Positions 33,181 through 42,690 of a DNA stretch of 64,000 bases are shown in pieces (the stretch's first letter is position 1; each line of letters opens with the position of its first letter). The DNA comes from Zeugodacus cucurbitae (Eukaryota; Arthropoda; Insecta; Diptera; Tephritidae), in contig NC_071671.1 of NCBI RefSeq assembly GCF_028554725.1, positions 5,058,501 to 5,122,500 on the forward strand, read 5' to 3'. A program made the translations under genes and the position numbers. Under the pieces are notes generated by a model, which made no database searches, was not told the origin of the DNA, and was given only the letters and a program-made list of their open reading frames with translations.

Positions 33181-36071
33181 GATCTCTCTCAACTTGAACC
33201 CGTTTTCGTTTTATACCACTGAGAGAATGTGAAATACATAGTGTTATATGAATTTTGAGAGTACAGTACCAACTTGCACGAATGAAATGTGCTTCAAAAA
33301 ATGGCGGGTAGGCGACCTCTATTGATATTATTTTGAAACATATTTCCATACATAATGCCTTTTATAATTACAACAATTAGTTTAATTTATTACTTTATTA
33401 TATAACGGCACTTAAAACTTTAATTGTGCAACGGTTTATTTTTAATTTTTTTCTGAAGCGAAACAAAGCTTCCGCACTCAGCGGATACCTGTGTGTGCAT
33501 GTGTGTGTAATGTCCACAAACTAAATTTGCCAAAGTTAAATCCAATTTGCCAACAATACCAGCTGTGGCATGATGCAACAAAAGTAAGCATATTCATAAC
33601 CGTAGATGCAGTTGGAGGTATGTATATTTGTATATCAATGAGTAAGTTGACAAAAATATGAGAGAATATTTATATACGAGTAGAAATGCATGTGCGGTGC
33701 CTATGGATGTTTGCACAACAGAGATCACGCTACCTTTGCCAATGACTGCTAATTGAGTCACAGCATGGATAGCTACATATATATAACACAAACTGAAACT
33801 TTTACCAAAATGCATAACTATACATACATACATTGTATATATGTATACATACTCCAAAGGTAAGCCTAAGTATGAGTGCCAGCATGAGAATGGCAGTAAG
33901 TGTAAATAAATACGCTTTAGAAATGTATATGGAAATTTCTGTTATAACTTTGTTATTGTTGTTGGCATAAATTTGCAAATTGACAGCACGTGACATTGCA
34001 CTCTGGCAGCGGATGAATTTCCAGTGTACTAATGATGACGAAACTGGCTCAAGTTGGGTGCTCAGGCAAAGTAATGAGAGTGTTTATTTGTATTTTAAGT
34101 AAGTTAGTAGTAACCATAAGGACATACATACATATATATTTATAACAATCAAATAAGGGCCCCTGTTCGTCCACTCTGGTGCTTTGCTCTGAGTGACATA
34201 ATTTCCTAAATGGATTTGTTGTGGACTTTTGGCATTTACTTTTCACTTTGCTATTAGAATTTCAACAATTTGTGTGTTAAAATTTTTGAAAGGTAACTAC
34301 TAATGATGATTAAAAGTGAACGTGAATATATTACTTCATTATTGCTTTCATTTTGCAATTATTTGGGAAACGTGGTTCAGAGTTTTGTTGCGTTCACTAT
34401 AAAAGTACATAATTCGTGAGCTTTCAAAGCTTTTACTCTCTACAAAGCAACTATCGGTGCATTATATGCCTCGGTAAATTAAATAATCGTTAATACTACT
34501 GTTTCTAGAAAAAATACGATTCTTAAAATACAATCTTGAGATTTAAAACCCTTCAGTATCGAATTATCGCTCTCAGCTACCTAAACTTGTGTCTTACACA
34601 CTTCAGTGTGTGGACAGTAAACATTGGATTCAGATCCATACTTAGTTTCAAATTATTAAAGCCTTAAATATAAGATCTATCCTAAGTTTTCCTTATCGAC
34701 CCTTCGTAATAAAGATCTTGAGCTTAGACGTAGAGCTTACTATCTTTAGGTATAGTTGCCGTCCCAGAGATTCATATAAGTTCACTCATAAAAGGTGGTC
34801 TCCGGAGGACCTTTCCACTAAGATCCTAAATTATGAACTTTTCCAATGATAAGCGAGCCACAGTAAGACCACCGAGTATTCTCCACTCAAAATTACTTAT
34901 CAGGGATCAGATTAACCAATCATCAATGGACACAACCGTTGTTCCAAGAATTCCTTAATACAAACTCGTTCATCTGATAATGAATATGAATGAACAGATA
35001 GACCACAAGAATAGCTTGTACCGATTTCCTGAATAACGGAAAGCTGAGATTGAACACGTTTTCAAAAAAAAAAAAAAATCATTTTTAAAATCCGTTGTAT
35101 AAGCCAACGCCAATGACTTTCCTTGAGTTCCTCCAATATATCATCTTCGCAATTTTTTTTGCCACTCAAATAGAAATCTATTGGTTTTCTATTACAGAAT
35201 ATATTTTTCACAATTCTCTCACACTCCCACAGACACATTTAGGCATTACAATTTTCACACGCCTACCAAATTCTCAAAATAAATATTTAAATGAAAAACG
35301 TACAAATGATGCAATTACCTACTCCCCAAACGGTCACCTAAATAAATTTCGAATTTTCAACAGCAATAAATTTACAAATGAAATAAAGCCAGCAGCAACA
35401 AAGCAAGTGCACGCGCCACTTAAACGCTGCCGAAGCGTAAAGTAGAAAAAGGGCTATACTAGCACATGGACCCACATCACAGATACATGACCCGTGCCTG
35501 GTAGTGCTGGTGGGGGTAAGTGATGGTGCTGGCAGGATTAGTGTTGAACCTAAAAATTCGTACGTTTGCCATGCAAAACACGTCGCCGGTGTAATTCGCA
35601 AAAACCAACACACTAAACATGTCCGGTCATAGAGAATTGTTAACGAGTGATTTCCGCTGAACGCCGAATGGCAGCGCCAGCGCCAGCGCAAAGTAACCAG
35701 AACGTGTTGCAACAAACACCACTTACAACAAGCAATAAGCAAATAATATTGAGAGTGCACAAAAAATAAACAGTACAACAACAACAACAACAACTGAAAA
35801 AGCATATTAAACGAGTACGAGCTTTAACCCGTTTAGCTGGTGCTGCATAATGAATGAATGGTTGCGGTCAAATTTGTATCGATACGGAGGGGTTAGTGTG
35901 AATTGAGTATAGCGGTATTAGTTCCAGTAGTGCTAGTGAGTTAGTTGGTTGTGTGTAGAAGTACACAGTTTTTTGTACCGGTATGCGTCTATTTAAGAGC
36001 GGAGCGCACTCATTTATTGGTGAATACAGTTCGAGGCTGCTAGGCCGTCTTACGCCATAAAAAAATATAAA
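33181..36071. other. Gene-less interval
   Basis: CATA/TATG microsatellite runs lie near 33820-33850. An A14 run lies at about 35066-35079. An (ACA)n run lies at 35775-35794. Open frames 35095-35445 (+) and 35338-35805 (-) overlap and have no domain. No gene is supported. Confidence 0.45.
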
Positions 36072-37238
36072 ACAAGTAAGGAAGAGCTAAGTTCGGGTGT
36101 AACCGAACATTTTATACTCTCGCAATTTATTTATTTGACTTTATTTATATTATGTAATACACAATTTGACCCACATATTCGTCATATATATTGTATAAAG
36201 TCCATTGAAAGTTGGAAACCATAATATTAGACTAGAAGCACCGAGGTCCTCGTGTTCGATATATGGGGCCTTAAAAAAATATGGTCCGATTTCGACGATT
36301 TTTAGAATGTGGCTGCCACACTATAAACATAGTATTTGTGCAAAGTTCTGCACCGATATCTTCACTAGTGCTTACTTTATATATTGTAAAGTAAACAATT
36401 CAGATCGACTTCAAAGTTCTGGTATATAGGAAGTAGGCGTGGTTGTGAAGCGATTTGGCCTATTTTCACAACATATCATTGGGATGTAAGGAAACTATTA
36501 CAAACCAAGTTTCATTGAAATCGGTCGAGTAGTTCCTGAGATATGGTTTTTGACCCATAAGTGGGCGACGCCACGCCCATTTTCCATTTTGTAAAACAAT
36601 CTGAGTGCAGCTTCCATCTGCCATTTCTTATGGGAAATTTAGTGTTTCTGCCGTTTTTCGTTAGTGAGTTAACCCATTTTTAGTAATTTTCAACGTATCC
36701 TTTGTATGGGAGGTGGGCGTGGTTATTATCCGATTTCTTTCATTTTTGGACTGTACTAAGTTTGGTTTATATAGCTCTATTGGTTTCCGAGATATGTACC
36801 AAAAACCAATTTGAGGGCGGGACCACGCCCACCTCCCCAAAAAAATTACATCCAAATGTGCCCCTCCCTAATGGGATCCTATGTTCCAAATTTCATTTTC
36901 ATAACTTTATTATGGCTTAGTTATGACACTGTATAGGTTTTCGGTTTCCGCCATTTTGTGGGCGTGGCAGTGGACCGAGTTGGCCCATTTTCGAAAGCAA
37001 CCTCCTCAGGGTGCCAAGGAACATGTGTTCCAAGTTTTATTAAGATATCTTAATTTTTACTCAAGTTATCGCTTGCACGGACAGACGGACAGACATCCGG
37101 ATTTCAAATCCACTCGTCATCCTGATCATTTATGTATATATAACCCCATATCTAACTCTTATATTTCTTGGTGACACAAACAACCGTTATGTGAACAAAA
37201 CTATGATACTCTGTGCAACAGGTTGCGAGAGTATAAAA
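36072..37238 (+). mobile_element. Family A repeat, copy 4 (most complete)
   Basis: It begins ACAAGTAAGGAAGAGC, then a GTTCGG-GTGTAA-CCGAAC hairpin (36091-36108) and TTTTATACTCTCGCAA. It ends GGTTGCGAGAGTATAAAA, so TTTTATACTCTCGCAA is present at both ends in inverted orientation. The interior carries all family landmarks, including two GTGGGCG...ACGCCC segments and the GACGGACAGACATCCGG tract. There is no intact coding frame. The frames at 36661-36855 and 36923-37174 are family-wide sequence shadows and not genes. Confidence 0.85.
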
Positions 37239-38153
37239 ATTGTGTTTATAGTATTAACGGAAACAAATCAAATATTTAGGCAAGCATAAGCATAAATATT
37301 GATCAAGAAAAAGACAGCCGAAAACATAGAGAAGCGTAAAATATGAGCTATGGTCATTGCTTATTCAGATCAGGTATTCGACGCATACTTACAGTGGCCA
37401 AAAGCCAAACGGTATACAAATACGTAATAGTTCGAGGAACTACCCGGTAAACATTAGTGGCCAATAGTTTTGAATGAAAAAAAGGATCCAAATATTTGGA
37501 CGGATGATCGGAGGGGCTTGGATTCGAAGACATTTAAACTATAAATCGATAATCGAAGGAATGAAGGAAGACTCCCGTGTATAGAAGACTTGTGCATGAA
37601 AGTTCTGAAATTATAAGAGTAAACGAACGAAAGTTAATAATATGAAACATCGGAAGATGGACCGACGAAGAGAGCAAAATATTAATATCAATAAGCCGAA
37701 GATCAACGGCGGAGATTACAAATTATGGGGAAGGCTAAAAAATTAGAGACCTGCAGAATGGAGACTCGATTAGATTCAGGACCAGCTATATAGTATTTTG
37801 AAGTTATTAGGAAGGATTACATATAGGATGCTAAGGAAACCTAATTGAACGGATTGAAGAGGGATGAATTATAAGAATCATAAACAGATGAAAGAATATG
37901 ACAATTGAAATACGGAAGATCAGGCGGGTGAAAGGTATTCAATACCCATAAGTTGACAACCTTAAAAGAAAGAATGAAGGTGGGATATATAGGGAACCTA
38001 ATGGCTCGGATGGAAAGGGATGGGATACTAGGCTCATTGGATACTAAAATGAAATTTTTCTTGAAACTATAGAACTGAATAAATTGAAACCAACAATTCC
38101 TAATGGCTCACTGGGTAAGGAACGACTTCCTATACATTTTTCAAATTGCTAAC
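37239..38153. other. Gene-less interval
   Basis: A purine-rich stretch (GGATGA, GGAAGA, GAAGGA words) covers 37480-38050. No repeat unit or coding frame over 60 codons is present. Confidence 0.45.
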
Positions 38154-38245
38154 ATATGCCTGTTGGTTTTGTATTTGATTTTCAGCGTGTAAAAATATAC
38201 ACGCGCAGGCAAATCGCCTGAAAGTATGCGAACCAACAGGCATAT
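38154..38245. repeat. Three-hairpin inverted-repeat structure (92 bp)
   Basis: Outer arms ATATGCCTGTTGGTT (38154-38168) and its exact reverse complement (38231-38245) enclose two further hairpins. One is GCGTGTA-AAAATA-TACACGC (38185-38204) and the other is CAGGC-AAATC-GCCTG (38206-38220). The result is a cruciform or multi-branch fold with a 15-bp perfect outer stem. I do not recognise a family. It may be a small foldback element or a structured RNA, and no promoter is evident. Confidence 0.65.
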
Positions 38246-39857
38246 AAAGTAAGGACGAGTCAGGCTTATATGTACACTAAACGCTCAAAGGTAAAAATAT
38301 GCGGCCAAATCGAATTTTTGATTATTATTCGTAAACATTTCGGTGTTGCCAACAATAACCGTTACTTTTTCAATCCGGCAAACCACTGCAGTGAGAAATT
38401 CAATTTATGCTACATAAGGATATATATTTTAGCTGATTTGTTGATTGAGTGCGGTGTTCAAAAAAAGTGAGAAAATTTGTAAATTGAGGTGGAATTAATT
38501 TGGTGTGTGCTTTTTTGGGTAATTACATAGGGAAATACGTGATGAATAACTAACAAAAGCAGATTGCACTTGTATTCAAGAGTGCCATTGGATTGATAAT
38601 TTACAAAATACTTCATATTCTTAAATACCGAAATTTCGGGATTATAGGCGGGTTCATATTGGGATCCCGTTTTGTTGTATAATATTTCTTCTCATTATAA
38701 ATTATTTTACATAGCATTTCGGTAATGATTTTCGCCAGAAATATTAATGTTTTCTTCGGCAATATAAACCCCGAAAAATTTCGGGACCATATTTTATAGA
38801 TTTTTAAGCTGCACTGCTGAAGTCTTTTAATTTTCAAAAATTCCTAAATCTTCAATATTCCTTATAAAATTATATAAATACAATTTTTAAAACAAATTAT
38901 GAATCCCGAAATTTCGGGATCCCGTTTTATACTACAGACTTTTATATATGCATATTTTTTACGACCTCATTTAATAATTAATGCTTAACAAATTGGACTC
39001 GTTTTGAATTCCAGGGCGCTACCCATTTCAGACGCCCCCGAAATTTGCGTCTCTGTTGCGGCCATAAAACTATAAAGTTTTATGAGCACTTTTTTCGGGG
39101 GTGCGCTAGCCAGCTTAAGTCTTTTATGACCTGTGACACTCCATAAAGCAACAAAAACCAAATGCAATACAGTTTTTCGGCCACTTAGCATGAGCTACAC
39201 CCACCAAAAGCTACTACTTAGCCACTTGTTTAGGCACACAATGTGGACTCGAAAAAAAAATACAGTTAAACAAAGAAAAAGTAAACAAAAACAATTGCAA
39301 TTAATTTGACTATTTCGTGGCTTTTTTCCCTGTGCGTTTAGCGTTTTTCCATTCGTTCGATATTTTGTTGCCGTTAGCTGCCAGCATAGCGCGTTGCGTA
39401 AACTCGTAAAAAGCCGCGCAATTTTAATCACTTAATTGTTTTATTCTTTTATTGCTATTGCTTCTGCTATTATTATTATTATTGTTATTAATTTAATTGC
39501 GCACTTTTTTATGACTTAATTACTTAATGCGTTTATTTGTAGGATTTGTTGTTTTAGATTTATGCCACTTGTCACTTTTCATTGTTGTTGTTGCCGTTTT
39601 TGTACGGCGTTCGTGCATGACGGCATGTGGCAGACCATTGACAATGTTTCCGCGTCGTAAATTTTTGGTTTTTGTTTATAAAACACTGGAGGAGAGATAG
39701 TCTGTGAGCTGAATGAGATTTATGAGGCGGTTGAATTTGTTGCGTAGAGAAGAGAGAACAAATGTTTGAAAGCTGCTGAAAGGCTAATATAATTATCTGT
39801 TGTAACAAGGAAAAGAGTACAAAACCGCCCTCAAAATCTAAGAAAGTTAATTTCTCT
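38246..39857. other. Gene-less interval
   Basis: The phrase CCCGAAATTTCGGGATCCCG (38906-38925) is palindromic. Variants of CCGAAATTTCGGG and GGGATCCCG occur at 38628-38670, and GAAAAATTTCGGG at 38774, a loose local repeat. Open frames at 38985-39191, 39195-39431 and 39572-39808 (all -) have no recognised domain. Confidence 0.4.
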
Positions 39858-39885
39858 CACGAAACCCCTAAAACGTAAACCTCGC

Positions 39886-39898
39886 TGACGTCACGTGA
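39886..39898. promoter_or_regulatory. Overlapping CRE-like and E-box palindromes at the left edge of the array
   Basis: TGACGTCA (39886-39893) overlaps TCACGTGA (39891-39898). The same GCTGAYGTCACGTGAYCC phrase occurs inverted at the right edge of the array (40628-40645). The words match CREB/ATF and bHLH-ZIP palindromes. Regulatory use is unproven. Confidence 0.4.
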
Positions 39899-40630
39899 TC
39901 CCTTAGAATATTAACAATATGACCTTACTTGACTCTTTTAATGTAAAAAAAATCCAACAAATTTTAGATAAATCCCGGCATAAGGTCAGTGATCATGTTC
40001 CAAAGTGTAAGAGAATTTTAGCCAAAGTACATTGATTCCACCTTAAATTGTAAAAAAAAACAGGTACAGGTTAAACACCCCGACAAAAAAGTAAACAAAC
40101 GCCAGTTCAAACGCCATTGACACCGTTCTAACCAACCCTGACCAAAGTTCATTGATCCCACCCCAAAATTGTAACAAGCCTCGACCTAATATCAGTGACC
40201 CCGCTCTAAACTGTACACAAACATTTATCAAAGGTTATTGCTCCTATTCCAAAATGTAAACGAAGCCCGACCAAAGGTCATTGAACTCATCCCAAAAAGA
40301 AAATAAAATACTTTCAAAAATCATTGACCACATCCCAAAATATATACAAAACCCTACTAAAGGGGTCCTATTCCAAACAAACCCCTGCCAAAAATCTTTA
40401 ATCATATTCTGAAATGTAAAATCATGCCAAAGATCATTACCCCATCCCAAAACGTAAACAAACCCATCACAAAGGTCATTGACCTCACCCCAAAATGTAA
40501 ACAAACCTCTGTCAAAAGTCTTTGACCTTTCCCAAAATGTAAACAAACCCTGGTCAAAGGTCATTGACCTCGAACAAAATATGAACAAACAGGTCAATGA
40601 CCTTAGATCGGGTTTGTTTACATTTTGAGG

Positions 40631-40640
40631 GTCACGTGAC
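40631..40640. promoter_or_regulatory. GTCACGTGAC palindrome at the right edge of the array
   Basis: A 10-bp perfect palindrome with a CACGTG core, of the type bound by bHLH-ZIP factors. It is the inverted partner of the phrase at 39883-39900, and together they bracket the minisatellite. Confidence 0.4.
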
Positions 40641-40668
40641 ATCAGCTTTGTTTACATTTGTAGAGGCC

Positions 40669-42429
40669 CGTTATGTCATATTTGTTGGCGGGGGATCGGT
40701 CTTGTTTTGAGGAATCAGGTAAATGTAAAGGTTTTATGTGTTTTTACGGGTCACGAGAAGTTGAGTTATTTTATTGCTTTAAGTTAAGTAGATCAAAGAT
40801 GTGGGTCAGGCGAGTATGTACACCGAAAACTTCCGCTTATTACTGGTTACTACTTTACGTGTAAGCAAATATCTCGAAAGATTTCTATAATAATGACCAA
40901 GCTTGCTGAACACTAGGTATAAAATAATTTTAGGGGTAACAAAAAATAATATTTTATTTATTTATTTTCAGTTTGCATGCACAAACTTTCTTCGCACACG
41001 TATTCTCCCATTTATTTGCTAAAACAATACCTTAACAATTTAACAACTTAATTCAATAAACTTACCTGCATGCTGAGAAGCAACAGTGCGCCAAATGAAA
41101 AATAAAATAAAAAAGTGCAAAAGTTTTGCATTTCTTGCAAACCCTTCAAACACCGGCACGCCTTAACAACAACTTTTCCTTCGCACTTTACTGCACTCAC
41201 ACAACAAATGCAGCCAAGTTGTTGAATCCCCTTAGCAACTACCGTCGAACGTCGTGTGTTGCACTTATGTGAGCGCATGCACATAGGTTTGCCTACAGGT
41301 GCGACTGGCAAATGTCGCTCAACGTCTTTAACCCTTTACTTACTCACTTACTACTTGCAGCAATGCGTGTTTAAGAAAAGTTGAAAGTTCTGTATTCTTT
41401 GTTATTGTATGCATAGTTGTTGCACACTTATGTCGACATCTACGCTTTAGTCCTTAGTTGCCTTTATTGTCTATCTCTAAATCTACTCGAGTAGCTCGTA
41501 ATTCACTCGTTGCGTAGTTACTTTTTGTTGAGTTTTGCATTTGTAGCGTGAAGAATTGCATAAGAAAGTCAACGTGCACTTATTGCACACGTGTGCAAAC
41601 CCACAGTTACTTCAGTAGATAACGGTAGCAGGAGAGAGTTGAAGCAAAAAGTGGTAGCTATTTGCAGTTACTTATTCCTCCTACAACTTCTATGCTTGTT
41701 ATACCCTTTTGCCTGGCAGAAAGTATAGACTTTTTAGCAGTAAGACTCTTTTGTGCGTTGGTGAAAAAAAAGTTGCAAATTTCTTTATGTTAGCAATTTG
41801 GTTCGAAAATCATGAGATTATGTATGAAGGAACTCAGAGCTTGTATTTTCATGTGTATAAGTGAATTTCGTAGGAAAGTTTGATTTCGCTTTGGCACTTA
41901 ATAATAGAGTAACGCAATTTATTGAATTTTAGTTGAAGTTCTTCAGTGATAACTGCGTAATTGCATATGATGTTTTAAGACTAGATTGGATTGGAATCTT
42001 AGCCAGTTAGTTGGTTTTTTATGCATCATGTTCTCTCTCAAAATTACTGATCAGCAATGCTGGGAATGCTAACTCAGGAATTTACAACTTTGTCTCTCTA
42101 TGTCCCATACTTTTCGGAACGGTCTTTCAATTTTGACAGTGATTGTTTGAATTTAGTAAAGTCCAAGCCTTTTTCTGGACATTCCTAGAAACACACAGGT
42201 TTTCGGAGCACTCAAAACATGTTCAAAGGGTTCGCTTCCAGAAGAGAAGTATTGAGTAAATTGGAAGGAAAGTATACAAAAAATACCAGCTTCAAGGGTA
42301 TTATATATTTTTCCAGATCCTAAAATATTTTCATTGTGGACTACGAGTATAGAGTATATTTTAGGTGATATAACAGAAAGGGACATGTAGAAGTTCACGC
42401 AAGTGAGGAAAGCTTCTAATTGTCATTCA
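40669..42429. other. Gene-less interval
   Basis: The first 100 bp may contain further degraded inverted units of the preceding array (GGTAAATGTAAAGG, GGGTCACGAG). Open frames 41048-41311 and 42153-42398 (both -) show no domain. Confidence 0.4.
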
Positions 42430-42690
42430 CTTGTGAGTGGCAAGGAACGATTCTTTTGCATATGTCTCAAGCAGCTCAGCACTTCCGGTTTTAGACCGGA
42501 TACTTGGTCGCCTGAGTAGCCAACAGACATCCGTTTGGAGGGGAGCTAAAGTGAGAAGGCGAAGCCCGCTTCTGCGGTTGTGCGTAGGGTTTGGGACCCA
42601 CCACATAAAGAAAACCTCCCCAATGAAAGACCTTCGGCGATAATAGCTTAAAGCGGTTCCTACGCCAATTATATATATATATAACAGAAA
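42430..42690. other. Possible transposon-derived segment of higher GC content
   Basis: This block is distinctly more GC-rich than its surroundings and stays open on both strands (42437-42643 on +, 42427-42720 on -). It contains CTGAGTAGCCAACAGACATC and GGGACCCACCACATAAAG, and ends in an (AT)n run at 42668-42681. I have an impression of a repeated tephritid element leader, but there is no second copy in the window and no identifiable domain. Confidence 0.3.

Larger units (their letters stand above)
39858..40668. repeat. ~42-bp minisatellite carrying IR-1 nuclear-receptor and forkhead-type sites
   Basis: About 15-18 degenerate units of the form CCCAAAATGTAAACAAACCC followed by CTGGTCAAAGGTCATTGACC and about two further bases. 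The last units (from about 40591) are inverted. Perfect palindromes AGGTCATTGACCT at 40473-40485 and 40558-40570, and AGGTCAATGACCT at 40591-40603, match the IR-1 element bound by EcR/USP. GTAAACAAA occurs at 40091, 40454, 40497 and 40539, and inverted at 40613 and 40647. Several other units keep near matches, such as AGGTCATTGAACT at 40275. The period of 42-43 bp is about four helical turns. A long - strand open frame here (40244-40642) is only an effect of a period near a multiple of three. Binding or function is inferred. Confidence 0.8.

Noticed and set aside
35338..35805. 155-codon frame on the - strand with many Cys and Leu
   Set aside because: No signal peptide or domain; the start lies in a CAA/TTG microsatellite and the + strand is also open over part of it.
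40244..40642. 132-codon open frame on the - strand with a repeating WSGFVYILG-like peptide
   Set aside because: It is produced by the ~42-bp minisatellite, whose period is near a multiple of three. It has no signal of selection and the repeats slip between frames.
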